Shown piece by piece: positions 8,114 through 23,100 of a stretch of 64,000 nt of DNA. This DNA comes from Cryptomeria japonica. Taxonomy: Eukaryota; Streptophyta; Pinopsida; Cupressales; Cupressaceae. Location: assembly GCF_030272615.1 (NCBI RefSeq), contig NW_026728920.1, positions 357,501 to 421,500 on the forward strand, in the 5' to 3' direction. Position 1 is the stretch's first letter. Every line of letters starts with the position of its first letter. Below the pieces are notes generated by a model. The model did no database searches. It was not told the DNA's origin and saw nothing but the letters and a program-made list of their open reading frames with translations. The translations under genes and the position numbers were made by a program.

Positions 8114-11100
8114 GTTATGAGCTTGTCGCAGTGTGTACTTAGCAAACCGCGACCCACGTGCGAATCCACCCCGGCCACCCACCCCCGTCGAGGTGCACAC
8201 CCTCCCTCGCGAAGTGCGCCCCGTTCGCCAAGTGTGAGCCCTGCCCGGGTGCGCGCACCTTGCTAGGGCGTCGGGTGTGCACCCGGCCCGGCCTACGTGC
8301 GTGCACCTGGACGGGGCGTCGTGTGCGTGCAGTGTCCCGTCTGCAACGCGGTGCCCACACACCACCTCGGGCGCAACGACCTGCGCTCACATGTGGGCCG
8401 AGTGCACCTTGGTGCATGTTCGGGGCGCCTCGGGTGCACGCTCGATCTTGCCCCGGTGCACCAAGGCGCTCGGTTTGCCCCGGGTGCGCACTTGGTGCAA
8501 GGTGGGCACCCAAAATAGGGATCAAGCACCAAAACACAAGTTTCGGGATGCAAAATGGGACCCAAGGACCACAAATGCGTTCCAAGACCCATGATGGGTC
8601 CACGAGAACAAAAATGTGTTCCGAGACTTAATAAACAAATATTGGGTTTTAGGAGAAGAAACATGCTCTGATGCCCAAAACGAGAATCGACCCCGAAAAG
8701 GCCACAGGCCAAAAGTGGGATGCGAGACAAAAAAAAATGGGACCCGAGGACCAAAATTGGGTTCCCAGGTCGAAGACAGGGCAACCGGACAAGAAACGAC
8801 CTCTAAGGCTCGAAATGAGTCCCGACGACTAAAACTTGACAAGAAGCACCCATCAGGCACCCAACTCGACACCCATGGGATGCCGACCCACCCGGGCTTC
8901 CACCTAGCACACCTTGGCACCCACCCACCCTCGCACCCAACCTCGCACCCAACTTAGCACCTTTGAACCCACATTGGCACTCACCCTGACCCTGGCACCT
9001 TGGAACCCACATTGGCACTCACCTTGACCCTGGCACCCACCTTTGCACTCACCTTGGGACCCACCCTGGCTCCCACCTCGGCACCCACCCAGACACCCAC
9101 CTTGGTTCCTTGGCACCCACCTTGGATCCTTGGCACCCACCCCGACACCCACCTTGGCACGCAACTTGGCTACTTGCCACCCACCTTGGCTCCTTGACGC
9201 CCACCCCGACAACCACCCCGTGACCTACCCTGGCTAGGGTTGGTGCACACCCACCCTGGTGCCCACCTTGGCACCCACCCCATGACCCACCTTGGCACGC
9301 ACCTTAGTACCCACCCCGTTACCCACCCTAGGACCCACCCCGTGACCCACCTTGGCCAGGGTGGGTGCCTTGGTGCGCACAACTTGCCTGGGCTGCACAC
9401 CAGGGCGGGCTCAAGATGGCACCCGCGTTCCGTTTTTTTCACTATCTTTCAAAACGGAAATTTTAAAATCTCGTTTTTTTTTTTTTTTTGCCTTTTCTGG
9501 AAATTAGTGAAGGCAGCGCATCAAAGGTGCGCAATGCTGGTGCGAACCCGGGAGCGCTCCGATGTGTGCTCCAAGGTGCGGCGTGCACGAAGTCCGAGCC
9601 CGGCTTGCCCCGGGTGCGCACCTCGCGTGCACCTTCGCCGGGGTGAGCACCTTGGCTGGGTTGCGCGCCCTGGTGCGCACCAAGGAGCGCTCTGAAGTGT
9701 GCTCCAAGGTGCGGCGTGCACGAAGTCGGAGCTCGGTTTGCCCCGGGTGCGCACCTCGCGTGCACCTTCGCTGCGGTGGGCACCTTGGCTGGGTTGCGCG
9801 CCTTGGTGGGCACCATGCAGTGCACGAAGTCGGAGCCCGGTTTGCCCCGGGCGCGCACCTCCGCCAGGGTGGGCACCTTGGTGCGCACAACTTGCCTGGG
9901 CTGCGCACCAGGAAGGGCTCAAGATGGCACCCGCGTTCCGTTTTTTTCACTATCTTTCAGAACGGAAATTTTAAAATATCGTTTTTTTTTGCCTTTTCTG
10001 GAAATTAGTGAAGGCAGCGCATCAAAGGTGCGCAACGCTGGTGCGAACCTGGGAGCGCTCCGATGTGTGCTCCAAGGTGCGGCGTGCACGAAGTCGGAGC
10101 CCGGTTTGCCCCGGGTGCGCCCTGGTGGGCACCATGGTGCGCACCAAGGAGCGCTCCGAAGTGTGCTCCAAGGTGCGGCCTGCACGAAGTCGGAGCCCGG
10201 TTTGCCCCGGGCGTGCACCGCGGGTGGGCACCTTGGTGCGCATGCCTTGCCTGGGCTGCGCACCAGGGCGGGCTCAAGATGGCACCCGCGTTCCGTTTTT
10301 TTCACTATCTTTCAAAACGGAAATTTTAAAATCTCATTTTTTTTTGCCTTTTCTGGAAATTAGTGAAGGCAGCGCATCAAAGGTGCGCACCTCGCTGCCC
10401 ACCACGGTGCGCAACGCCGGTGGGCACCCGGGAGTGCTTCGAAGTGTGCTCCAAGGTGCTGCGTGCACGTTGTCGGAGCCCGGTTTGCCCCGGGTGCGCA
10501 CCTCGCGTGCACCTTCGTCGGGGTGGGCACCTTGGCTGGGTTTGCCCCGGCTGCGCTCCGAAGCGGGGTTATTGGAGCGCCGCCTCTTTTTTTGTCGGAG
10601 CGTTTGGTGGGGTTTCTCGCATTGGCTCTTCCCAGGCCCGGTTGCCACCCTGGCGCGCACGAAGTCGGAAGTAGGGTTAATTGCCCGGGTGCGCACCTTT
10701 GCCAGGGTGGGCACCTTACCTGGGCTGTGCACCAGGGCGGGCTCAAGATGGCACCCGCGTTCCGTTTTTTTCACTATCTTTCAAAACGGAAATTTTAAAA
10801 TCTCCTCTTTTTTTTGCCTTTTCTGGAAATTAGTGAAGGCAGCGCATCAAAGGTGCGCACCTCGCTGCCCACCTTGGTGTGCTCTGAGGTGCGCACCCGG
10901 GAGCGCTACGAAGTGTGCTCCAAGGTGCGGCGTGCACGTTGTCGGAGCCCGGTTTGCCCCGGGTGCGCACCTCGCCTGCACCTTGGCCGGGGTGGGCACC
11001 CTGGCTGGGTTTGCCCAGGGTGCGCTCCGAAGCGGGGTTACTGGAGCGCCCCCTCTTTTTTTGTCAGAGCGTTTGGTGGGGTTTCTCGCATTGGCTCTTC

Positions 11101-14016
11101 CCAGGCCCGGTTGTTGGGTGCGCTCCCACCCTGGCGCGCGCGAAGTTGGAAGTTGGGTTAATTGCCCGGGCGCGCACCTTCGCCAGGGTGGGCACCTTGG
11201 TGCGCACACCTTGGCTGGGCTGCGCACCAGGGCGGGCTCAAGATGGCACCAGCATTCCCTTTTTCTCACTATCTTTCAAAACGGAAATTTTAAAATCTCG
11301 TTTTTTTTTGCCTTTTATGGAAATTAGTGAAGGCATCGCATCAAAGGTGCGCACCTCGCTGCCCACCTTGGTGTGCTCCGAGGTGCCCACCACGGTGCGC
11401 TCCGAGGTGCCCACCACGGTGCGCAACGCCGGTGCGAACCCGGGAGCGCCCCGATGTGTGCTCCAAGGTGCGGCGTGCACGAAGCCGGACCCCGGTTTGC
11501 CCCGGGTGCGCACCTCGCGTGCACCTTGGTGCGCACACCTTGGCTGGGTTGCGCGGCCTGGTGGGCACCATGGTGCGCACCAAGGAGCGCTCCGAAGTGT
11601 GCTCCAAGGTGCGGCGTGCACGAAGTCCTAGCCCGGTTTGCCCCGGGTGCGCACCTTCGCCGCGGTGGGCACCATGGCGTGCACGAAGTCGGAGCCCGGT
11701 TTGCCCCGGGTGCGCACCTCGCGTGCACCTTCGCCGGGGTGGGCACCTCGGCTGGGTTGCGCGCCCTGGTGCGCACCAAGGAGCGCTCCGAAGTGTGCTC
11801 CAAGGTGCGGCGTGCACGAAGTCGGAGCCCGGTTTGCCCCGGGTGCGCACCTTCGCCGCGGTGGGCACCCTGGTGCGCACCATGGCGTGCACGAAGTCGG
11901 AGCCCGGTTTGCCCCGGGTGCGCACCTCGCGTGCACCTTCGGCGGGGTTGCGCGCCCTGGTGCGCACCAAGGAGCGCTCCGAAGTGTGCTCCAAGGTGCG
12001 GCGTGCACGAAGTCGGAGCCCGGTTTGCCCCGGGTGCGCACCTCGCGTGCACCTTCGGCGGGGTTGCGCGCCCTGGTGGGCACCATGGTGCGCACCAAGG
12101 AGCGCTCCGAAGTGTGCTCCAAGGTGCGGCGTGCACGAAGTCGGAGCCCGGTTTGCCCCGGGTGCGCACCTCGCGTGCACCTTCGCCGCGGTGGGCACCA
12201 TGGCGTGCACGAAGTCGGAGCCCGGTTTGCCCCGGGTGCGCACCTCGCGTGCACCTTCGCCGGGGTGGGCACCTCGGCTGGGTTGCGCGCCCTGGTGCGC
12301 ACCAAGGAGCGCTCCGAAGTGTGCTCCAAGGTGCGGCGTGCACGAAGTCGGAGCCCGGTTTGCCCCGGGTGCGCACCTCGCGTGCACCTTCGCCGCGGTG
12401 GGCACCATGGCGTGCACGAAGTCGGAGCCCGGTTTGCCCCGGGTGCGCACCCCGCGTGCACCTTCGCCGGGGTGGGCACCTCGGCTGGGTTGCGCGCCCT
12501 GGTGCGCACCAAGGAGCGCTCCGAAGTGTGCTCCAAGGTGCGGCGTGCACGAAGTCGGAGCCCGGTTTGCCCCGGGTGCGCACCTCGCGTGCACCTTCGC
12601 CGCGGTGGGCACCTTGGCTGGGTTGGGCACCATTGAGCGCTCCGAAGTGTGCTCCAAGGTGCGCACCATGGCCCTCCAAGGTGCGCAGCATGGCGTGCAC
12701 GAAGTCGGAGCCCGGTTTGCCCCGGGTGCGCACCTCGCGTGCACCTTCGCCAGGGTGGGCACCTCGGTGCGCACACCTTCTCAATGTTTTCTTGCCTTTT
12801 CTGGAAATTGGTGAAGGCAGCGCATCAAAGGTGCGCACCTCGGTGTGCTCCGAGGTGCGAACCCGAGAGCGCTCCGAGGTGCCCACGAAGTCGAAAGTCG
12901 GGTTAATTGCATTGTTTTCCCCGGGTGCGCTCCGAGGTGCGCAACATCGGTGCGCACCAAGGAGGGCTCCGAAGTGTGCTCCAAGGTGCGCACGATTCGG
13001 AGCTCGGTTTGCCCGGGGTGCGCACACCTTGGCTGGGTTGCGCACCCTTTGTGCGCTCCAAGGTGCGCACGAAGTCGGAGCTCGGTTTGCCCCGGGTGCG
13101 CACCTTCGCCAGGGTGCGCACCTTGATGCGCACGCCTTGGCTGGGCTGCGCACCTTGGTGGGCGCCATGGTGCGCACCTTTCGTGCGCTCCAAGGTGCGC
13201 ACGAAGTCGGAGCTCGGTTTGCCCCGGGTGCGCACCTTGGTGGGCGCCATGGTGCACTCCGAGGTGCCCAAGATTGGTGCGCACCAAGGAGCGCTCCGAA
13301 GTGCGCTCCAAGGTGCGCAGGTGCGCGCGAAGTCGAAAGTTGGGTTAATTGTCCGGTTTGCCTCGGGTGCGCACCTTGCGTGCACCTTCGCCAGGGTGGG
13401 CGCCTTGGTGCGCACACCTTGGCTGGGCTGCGCACCCGGGCGCGCACACCTTGGCACCCGCGTTTCCTTCATTTTAAATTTTTTTTTTTTACAATCTCTC
13501 AAGTGGGAAATTCTATAATCTCAACTTTTTTTGCCTTTTCAGGAAACTTTTGAATGGAGCGCATCATTGGTGCGCTCCGAAGTGTGCTCCAAGGTGCGCA
13601 CCTCTGGTGTGCTCCAAAGCTCTCTCCAGCTGCGTGCACCTGCCCCGGCCGCGCACCCGGCCCCGCCCAGCTTCGCTCACCTGTCCCGGGCGTCTGGTGC
13701 GGAACCTTAGAGTAAGAAACATCACCGTGCACCTTGGCCAACGTGCGCGACTCGACCGAGCGCGCACTGGCCGAGGTGCACACCGATTTCACCTGGGTGC
13801 GCGCGCAGCACCTCGGGCGCACCGGGGTGCGCGCACAACGCCCGGGTTGCACCGTGGCCTGTGTGCTCGGGGCGCCTCGGGTGCGCGCTCGGTGTCGCCC
13901 CCGCGCGCGCGGTAGTGCGGGCAGCGCACCCCGGCCCGGCCCGGCCCCGACGAGAACGCAAACGGGCAAAAGGTTTATTCAAATAGCATTGCGACGCCCG
14001 GCGAAAAACTAAGAAA

Positions 14017-14134
14017 GGGTGCAACACCGGGACTTCCCGGGAGGTCACCCATCCCAGTACTACTCCGGCCCAAGCGCGCTTAACTGCGGAGTTCTGATGG
14101 GATCCGGTGCACTAACGCTGGTATGATCGCACCC
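14017..14134 (-). rRNA. 5S ribosomal RNA, array copy 3
   Basis: Identical to copy 1 across all 118 nt, with the same -1 C and the TTTCTTAG downstream form. The unit that begins here is 1 bp long, owing to an extra C at 19932-19937. Confidence 0.98.
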
Positions 14135-17100
14135 GTTATGAGCTTGTCGCAGTGTGTACTTAGCAAACCGCGACCCACGTGCGAATCCACCCCGGCCACC
14201 CACCCCCGTCGAGGTGCACACCCTCCCTCGCGAAGTGCGCCCCGTTCGCCAAGTGTGAGCCCTGCCCGGGTGCGCGCACCTTGCTAGGGCGTCGGGTGTG
14301 CACCCGGCCCGGCCTACGTGCGTGCACCTGGACGGGGCGTCGTGTGCGTGCAGTGTCCCGTCTGCAACGCGGTGCCCACACACCACCTCGGGCGCAACGA
14401 CCTGCGCTCACATGTGGGCCGAGTGCACCTTGGTGCATGTTCGGGGCGCCTCGGGTGCACGCTCGATCTTGCCCCGGTGCACCAAGGCGCTCGGTTTGCC
14501 CCGGGTGCGCACTTGGTGCAAGGTGGGCACCCAAAATAGGGATCAAGCACCAAAACACAAGTTTCGGGATGCAAAATGGGACCCAAGGACCACAAATGCG
14601 TTCCAAGACCCATGATGGGTCCACGAGAACAAAAATGTGTTCCGAGACTTAATAAACAAATATTGGGTTTTAGGAGAAGAAACATGCTCTGATGCCCAAA
14701 ACGAGAATCGACCCCGAAAAGGCCACAGGCCAAAAGTGGGATGCGAGACAAAAAAAAATGGGACCCGAGGACCAAAATTGGGTTCCCAGGTCGAAGACAG
14801 GGCAACCGGACAAGAAACGACCTCTAAGGCTCGAAATGAGTCCCGACGACTAAAACTTGACAAGAAGCACCCATCAGGCACCCAACTCGACACCCATGGG
14901 ATGCCGACCCACCCGGGCTTCCACCTAGCACACCTTGGCACCCACCCACCCTCGCACCCAACCTCGCACCCAACTTAGCACCTTTGAACCCACATTGGCA
15001 CTCACCCTGACCCTGGCACCTTGGAACCCACATTGGCACTCACCTTGACCCTGGCACCCACCTTTGCACTCACCTTGGGACCCACCCTGGCTCCCACCTC
15101 GGCACCCACCCAGACACCCACCTTGGTTCCTTGGCACCCACCTTGGATCCTTGGCACCCACCCCGACACCCACCTTGGCACGCAACTTGGCTACTTGCCA
15201 CCCACCTTGGCTCCTTGACGCCCACCCCGACAACCACCCCGTGACCTACCCTGGCTAGGGTTGGTGCACACCCACCCTGGTGCCCACCTTGGCACCCACC
15301 CCATGACCCACCTTGGCACGCACCTTAGTACCCACCCCGTTACCCACCCTAGGACCCACCCCGTGACCCACCTTGGCCAGGGTGGGTGCCTTGGTGCGCA
15401 CAACTTGCCTGGGCTGCACACCAGGGCGGGCTCAAGATGGCACCCGCGTTCCGTTTTTTTCACTATCTTTCAAAACGGAAATTTTAAAATCTCGTTTTTT
15501 TTTTTTTTTTGCCTTTTCTGGAAATTAGTGAAGGCAGCGCATCAAAGGTGCGCAATGCTGGTGCGAACCCGGGAGCGCTCCGATGTGTGCTCCAAGGTGC
15601 GGCGTGCACGAAGTCCGAGCCCGGCTTGCCCCGGGTGCGCACCTCGCGTGCACCTTCGCCGGGGTGAGCACCTTGGCTGGGTTGCGCGCCCTGGTGCGCA
15701 CCAAGGAGCGCTCTGAAGTGTGCTCCAAGGTGCGGCGTGCACGAAGTCGGAGCTCGGTTTGCCCCGGGTGTGCACCTCGGGTGCGCACCTCGCGTGCACC
15801 TTCGCTGCGGTGGGCACCTTGGCTGGGTTGCGCGCCTTGGTGGGCACCATGCAGTGCACGAAGTCGGAGCCCGGTTTGCCCCGGGCGCGCACCTCCGCCA
15901 GGGTGGGCACCTTGGTGCGCACAACTTGCCTGGGCTGCGCACCAGGAAGGGCTCAAGATGGCACCCGCGTTCCGTTTTTTTCACTATCTTTCAGAACGGA
16001 AATTTTAAAATATCGTTTTTTTTTGCCTTTTCTGGAAATTAGTGAAGGCAGCGCATCAAAGGTGCGCAACGCTGGTGCGAACCTGGGAGCGCTCCGATGT
16101 GTGCTCCAAGGTGCGGCGTGCACGAAGTCGGAGCCCGGTTTGCCCCGGGTGCGCCCTGGTGGGCACCATGGTGCGCACCAAGGAGCGCTCCGAAGTGTGC
16201 TCCAAGGTGCGGCCTGCACGAAGTCGGAGCCCGGTTTGCCCCGGGCGTGCACCGCGGGTGGGCACCTTGGTGCGCATGCCTTGCCTGGGCTGCGCACCAG
16301 GGCGGGCTCAAGATGGCACCCGCGTTCCGTTTTTTTCACTATCTTTCAAAACGGAAATTTTAAAATCTCATTTTTTTTTGCCTTTTCTGGAAATTAGTGA
16401 AGGCAGCGCATCAAAGGTGCGCACCTCGCTGCCCACCACGGTGCGCAACGCCGGTGGGCACCCGGGAGTGCTTCGAAGTGTGCTCCAAGGTGCTGCGTGC
16501 ACGTTGTCGGAGCCCGGTTTGCCCCGGGTGCGCACCTCGCGTGCACCTTCGTCGGGGTGGGCACCTTGGCTGGGTTTGCCCCGGCTGCGCTCCGAAGCGG
16601 GGTTATTGGAGCGCCGCCTCTTTTTTTGTCGGAGCGTTTGGTGGGGTTTCTCGCATTGGCTCTTCCCAGGCCCGGTTGCCACCCTGGCGCGCACGAAGTC
16701 GGAAGTAGGGTTAATTGCCCGGGTGCGCACCTTTGCCAGGGTGGGCACCTTACCTGGGCTGTGCACCAGGGCGGGCTCAAGATGGCACCCGCGTTCCGTT
16801 TTTTTCACTATCTTTCAAAACGGAAATTTTAAAATCTCCTCTTTTTTTTGCCTTTTCTGGAAATTAGTGAAGGCAGCGCATCAAAGGTGCGCACCTCGCT
16901 GCCCACCTTGGTGTGCTCTGAGGTGCGCACCCGGGAGCGCTACGAAGTGTGCTCCAAGGTGCGGCGTGCACGTTGTCGGAGCCCGGTTTGCCCCGGGTGC
17001 GCACCTCGCCTGCACCTTGGCCGGGGTGGGCACCCTGGCTGGGTTTGCCCAGGGTGCGCTCCGAAGCGGGGTTACTGGAGCGCCCCCTCTTTTTTTGTCA

Positions 17101-20051
17101 GAGCGTTTGGTGGGGTTTCTCGCATTGGCTCTTCCCAGGCCCGGTTGTTGGGTGCGCTCCCACCCTGGCGCGCGCGAAGTTGGAAGTTGGGTTAATTGCC
17201 CGGGCGCGCACCTTCGCCAGGGTGGGCACCTTGGTGCGCACACCTTGGCTGGGCTGCGCACCAGGGCGGGCTCAAGATGGCACCAGCATTCCCTTTTTCT
17301 CACTATCTTTCAAAACGGAAATTTTAAAATCTCGTTTTTTTTTGCCTTTTATGGAAATTAGTGAAGGCATCGCATCAAAGGTGCGCACCTCGCTGCCCAC
17401 CTTGGTGTGCTCCGAGGTGCCCACCACGGTGCGCTCCGAGGTGCCCACCACGGTGCGCAACGCCGGTGCGAACCCGGGAGCGCCCCGATGTGTGCTCCAA
17501 GGTGCGGCGTGCACGAAGCCGGACCCCGGTTTGCCCCGGGTGCGCACCTCGCGTGCACCTTGGTGCGCACACCTTGGCTGGGTTGCGCGGCCTGGTGGGC
17601 ACCATGGTGCGCACCAAGGAGCGCTCCGAAGTGTGCTCCAAGGTGCGGCGTGCACGAAGTCCTAGCCCGGTTTGCCCCGGGTGCGCACCTTCGCCGCGGT
17701 GGGCACCATGGCGTGCACGAAGTCGGAGCCCGGTTTGCCCCGGGTGCGCACCTCGCGTGCACCTTCGCCGGGGTGGGCACCTCGGCTGGGTTGCGCGCCC
17801 TGGTGCGCACCAAGGAGCGCTCCGAAGTGTGCTCCAAGGTGCGGCGTGCACGAAGTCGGAGCCCGGTTTGCCCCGGGTGCGCACCTTCGCCGCGGTGGGC
17901 ACCCTGGTGCGCACCATGGCGTGCACGAAGTCGGAGCCCGGTTTGCCCCGGGTGCGCACCTCGCGTGCACCTTCGGCGGGGTTGCGCGCCCTGGTGCGCA
18001 CCAAGGAGCGCTCCGAAGTGTGCTCCAAGGTGCGGCGTGCACGAAGTCGGAGCCCGGTTTGCCCCGGGTGCGCACCTCGCGTGCACCTTCGGCGGGGTTG
18101 CGCGCCCTGGTGGGCACCATGGTGCGCACCAAGGAGCGCTCCGAAGTGTGCTCCAAGGTGCGGCGTGCACGAAGTCGGAGCCCGGTTTGCCCCGGGTGCG
18201 CACCTCGCGTGCACCTTCGCCGCGGTGGGCACCATGGCGTGCACGAAGTCGGAGCCCGGTTTGCCCCGGGTGCGCACCTCGCGTGCACCTTCGCCGGGGT
18301 GGGCACCTCGGCTGGGTTGCGCGCCCTGGTGCGCACCAAGGAGCGCTCCGAAGTGTGCTCCAAGGTGCGGCGTGCACGAAGTCGGAGCCCGGTTTGCCCC
18401 GGGTGCGCACCTCGCGTGCACCTTCGCCGCGGTGGGCACCATGGCGTGCACGAAGTCGGAGCCCGGTTTGCCCCGGGTGCGCACCCCGCGTGCACCTTCG
18501 CCGGGGTGGGCACCTCGGCTGGGTTGCGCGCCCTGGTGCGCACCAAGGAGCGCTCCGAAGTGTGCTCCAAGGTGCGGCGTGCACGAAGTCAGAGCCCGGT
18601 TTGCCCCGGGTGCGCACCTCGCGTGCACCTTCGCCGCGGTGGGCACCTTGGCTGGGTTGGGCACCATTGAGCGCTCCGAAGTGTGCTCCAAGGTGCGCAC
18701 CATGGCCCTCCAAGGTGCGCAGCATGGCGTGCACGAAGTCGGAGCCCGGTTTGCCCCGGGTGCGCACCTCGCGTGCACCTTCGCCAGGGTGGGCACCTCG
18801 GTGCGCACACCTTCTCAATGTTTTCTTGCCTTTTCTGGAAATTGGTGAAGGCAGCGCATCAAAGGTGCGCACCTCGGTGTGCTCCGAGGTGCGAACCCGA
18901 GAGCGCTCCGAGGTGCCCACGAAGTCGAAAGTCGGGTTAATTGCATTGTTTTCCCCGGGTGCGCTCCGAGGTGCGCAACATCGGTGCGCACCAAGGAGGG
19001 CTCCGAAGTGTGCTCCAAGGTGCGCACGATTCGGAGCTCGGTTTGCCCGGGGTGCGCACACCTTGGCTGGGTTGCGCACCCTTTGTGCGCTCCAAGGTGC
19101 GCACGAAGTCGGAGCTCGGTTTGCCCCGGGTGCGCACCTTCGCCAGGGTGCGCACCTTGATGCGCACGCCTTGGCTGGGCTGCGCACCTTGGTGGGCGCC
19201 ATGGTGCGCACCTTTCGTGCGCTCCAAGGTGCGCACGAAGTCGGAGCTCGGTTTGCCCCGGGTGCGCACCTTGGTGGGCGCCATGGTGCACTCCGAGGTG
19301 CCCAAGATTGGTGCGCACCAAGGAGCGCTCCGAAGTGCGCTCCAAGGTGCGCAGGTGCGCGCGAAGTCGAAAGTTGGGTTAATTGTCCGGTTTGCCTCGG
19401 GTGCGCACCTTGCGTGCACCTTCGCCAGGGTGGGCGCCTTGGTGCGCACACCTTGGCTGGGCTGCGCACCCGGGCGCGCACACCTTGGCACCCGCGTTTC
19501 CTTCATTTTAAATTTTTTTTTTTTACAATCTCTCAAGTGGGAAATTCTATAATCTCAACTTTTTTTGCCTTTTCAGGAAACTTTTGAATGGAGCGCATCA
19601 TTGGTGCGCTCCGAAGTGTGCTCCAAGGTGCGCACCTCTGGTGTGCTCCAAAGCTCTCTCCAGCTGCGTGCACCTGCCCCGGCCGCGCACCCGGCCCCGC
19701 CCAGCTTCGCTCACCTGTCCCGGGCGTCTGGTGCGGAACCTTAGAGTAAGAAACATCACCGTGCACCTTGGCCAACGTGCGCGACTCGACCGAGCGCGCA
19801 CTGGCCGAGGTGCACACCGATTTCACCTGGGTGCGCGCGCAGCACCTCGGGCGCACCGGGGTGCGCGCACAACGCCCGGGTTGCACCGTGGCCTGTGTGC
19901 TCGGGGCGCCTCGGGTGCGCGCTCGGTGTCGCCCCCCGCGCGCGCGGTAGTGCGGGCAGCGCACCCCGGCCCGGCCCGGCCCCGACGAGAACGCAAACGG
20001 GCAAAAGGTTTATTCAAATAGCATTGCGACGCCCGGCGAAAAACTAAGAAA

Positions 20052-20169
20052 GGGTGCAACACCGGGACTTCCCGGGAGGTCACCCATCCCAGTACTACTC
20101 CGGCCCAAGCGCGCTTAACTGCGGAGTTCTGATGGGATCCGGTGCACTAACGCTGGTATGATCGCACCC
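20052..20169 (-). rRNA. 5S ribosomal RNA, array copy 4
   Basis: Identical 118-nt gene with internal promoter intact and TTTCTTAG downstream form. The C5-to-C6 run at 19932-19937 lies about 115 bp beyond its 3' end, outside the gene. Confidence 0.98.
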
Positions 20170-23100
20170 GTTATGAGCTTGTCGCAGTGTGTACTTAGCA
20201 AACCGCGACCCACGTGCGAATCCACCCCGGCCACCCACCCCCGTCGAGGTGCACACCCTCCCTCGCGAAGTGCGCCCCGTTCGCCAAGTGTGAGCCCTGC
20301 CCGGGTGCGCGCACCTTGCTAGGGCGTCGGGTGTGCACCCGGCCCGGCCTACGTGCGTGCACCTGGACGGGGCGTCGTGTGCGTGCAGTGTCCCGTCTGC
20401 AACGCGGTGCCCACACACCACCTCGGGCGCAACGACCTGCGCTCACATGTGGGCCGAGTGCACCTTGGTGCATGTTCGGGGCGCCTCGGGTGCACGCTCG
20501 ATCTTGCCCCGGTGCACCAAGGCGCTCGGTTTGCCCCGGGTGCGCACTTGGTGCAAGGTGGGCACCCAAAATAGGGATCAAGCACCAAAACACAAGTTTC
20601 GGGATGCAAAATGGGACCCAAGGACCACAAATGCGTTCCAAGACCCATGATGGGTCCACGAGAACAAAAATGTGTTCCGAGACTTAATAAACAAATATTG
20701 GGTTTTAGGAGAAGAAACATGCTCTGATGCCCAAAACGAGAATCGACCCCGAAAAGGCCACAGGCCAAAAGTGGGATGCGAGACAAAAAAAAATGGGACC
20801 CGAGGACCAAAATTGGGTTCCCAGGTCGAAGACAGGGCAACCGGACAAGAAACGACCTCTAAGGCTCGAAATGAGTCCCGACGACTAAAACTTGACAAGA
20901 AGCACCCATCAGGCACCCAACTCGACACCCATGGGATGCCGACCCACCCGGGCTTCCACCTAGCACACCTTGGCACCCACCCACCCTCGCACCCAACCTC
21001 GCACCCAACTTAGCACCTTTGAACCCACATTGGCACTCACCCTGACCCTGGCACCTTGGAACCCACATTGGCACTCACCTTGACCCTGGCACCCACCTTT
21101 GCACTCACCTTGGGACCCACCCTGGCTCCCACCTCGGCACCCACCCAGACACCCACCTTGGTTCCTTGGCACCCACCTTGGATCCTTGGCACCCACCCCG
21201 ACACCCACCTTGGCACGCAACTTGGCTACTTGCCACCCACCTTGGCTCCTTGACGCCCACCCCGACAACCACCCCGTGACCTACCCTGGCTAGGGTTGGT
21301 GCACACCCACCCTGGTGCCCACCTTGGCACCCACCCCATGACCCACCTTGGCACGCACCTTAGTACCCACCCCGTTACCCACCCTAGGACCCACCCCGTG
21401 ACCCACCTTGGCCAGGGTGGGTGCCTTGGTGCGCACAACTTGCCTGGGCTGCACACCAGGGCGGGCTCAAGATGGCACCCGCGTTCCGTTTTTTTCACTA
21501 TCTTTCAAAACGGAAATTTTAAAATCTCGTTTTTTTTTTTTTTTTGCCTTTTCTGGAAATTAGTGAAGGCAGCGCATCAAAGGTGCGCAATGCTGGTGCG
21601 AACCCGGGAGCGCTCCGATGTGTGCTCCAAGGTGCGGCGTGCACGAAGTCCGAGCCCGGCTTGCCCCGGGTGCGCACCTCGCGTGCACCTTCGCCGGGGT
21701 GAGCACCTTGGCTGGGTTGCGCGCCCTGGTGCGCACCAAGGAGCGCTCTGAAGTGTGCTCCAAGGTGCGGCGTGCACGAAGTCGGAGCTCGGTTTGCCCC
21801 GGGTGTGCACCTCGGGTGCGCACCTCGCGTGCACCTTCGCTGCGGTGGGCACCTTGGCTGGGTTGCGCGCCTTGGTGGGCACCATGCAGTGCACGAAGTC
21901 GGAGCCCGGTTTGCCCCGGGCGCGCACCTCCGCCAGGGTGGGCACCTTGGTGCGCACAACTTGCCTGGGCTGCGCACCAGGAAGGGCTCAAGATGGCACC
22001 CGCGTTCCGTTTTTTTCACTATCTTTCAGAACGGAAATTTTAAAATATCGTTTTTTTTTGCCTTTTCTGGAAATTAGTGAAGGCAGCGCATCAAAGGTGC
22101 GCAACGCTGGTGCGAACCTGGGAGCGCTCCGATGTGTGCTCCAAGGTGCGGCGTGCACGAAGTCGGAGCCCGGTTTGCCCCGGGTGCGCCCTGGTGGGCA
22201 CCATGGTGCGCACCAAGGAGCGCTCCGAAGTGTGCTCCAAGGTGCGGCCTGCACGAAGTCGGAGCCCGGTTTGCCCCGGGCGTGCACCGCGGGTGGGCAC
22301 CTTGGTGCGCATGCCTTGCCTGGGCTGCGCACCAGGGCGGGCTCAAGATGGCACCCGCGTTCCGTTTTTTTCACTATCTTTCAAAACGGAAATTTTAAAA
22401 TCTCATTTTTTTTTGCCTTTTCTGGAAATTAGTGAAGGCAGCGCATCAAAGGTGCGCACCTCGCTGCCCACCACGGTGCGCAACGCCGGTGGGCACCCGG
22501 GAGTGCTTCGAAGTGTGCTCCAAGGTGCTGCGTGCACGTTGTCGGAGCCCGGTTTGCCCCGGGTGCGCACCTCGCGTGCACCTTCGTCGGGGTGGGCACC
22601 TTGGCTGGGTTTGCCCCGGCTGCGCTCCGAAGCGGGGTTATTGGAGCGCCGCCTCTTTTTTTGTCGGAGCGTTTGGTGGGGTTTCTCGCATTGGCTCTTC
22701 CCAGGCCCGGTTGCCACCCTGGCGCGCACGAAGTCGGAAGTAGGGTTAATTGCCCGGGTGCGCACCTTTGCCAGGGTGGGCACCTTACCTGGGCTGTGCA
22801 CCAGGGCGGGCTCAAGATGGCACCCGCGTTCCGTTTTTTTCACTATCTTTCAAAACGGAAATTTTAAAATCTCCTCTTTTTTTTGCCTTTTCTGGAAATT
22901 AGTGAAGGCAGCGCATCAAAGGTGCGCACCTCGCTGCCCACCTTGGTGTGCTCTGAGGTGCGCACCCGGGAGCGCTACGAAGTGTGCTCCAAGGTGCGGC
23001 GTGCACGTTGTCGGAGCCCGGTTTGCCCCGGGTGCGCACCTCGCCTGCACCTTGGCCGGGGTGGGCACCCTGGCTGGGTTTGCCCAGGGTGCGCTCCGAA

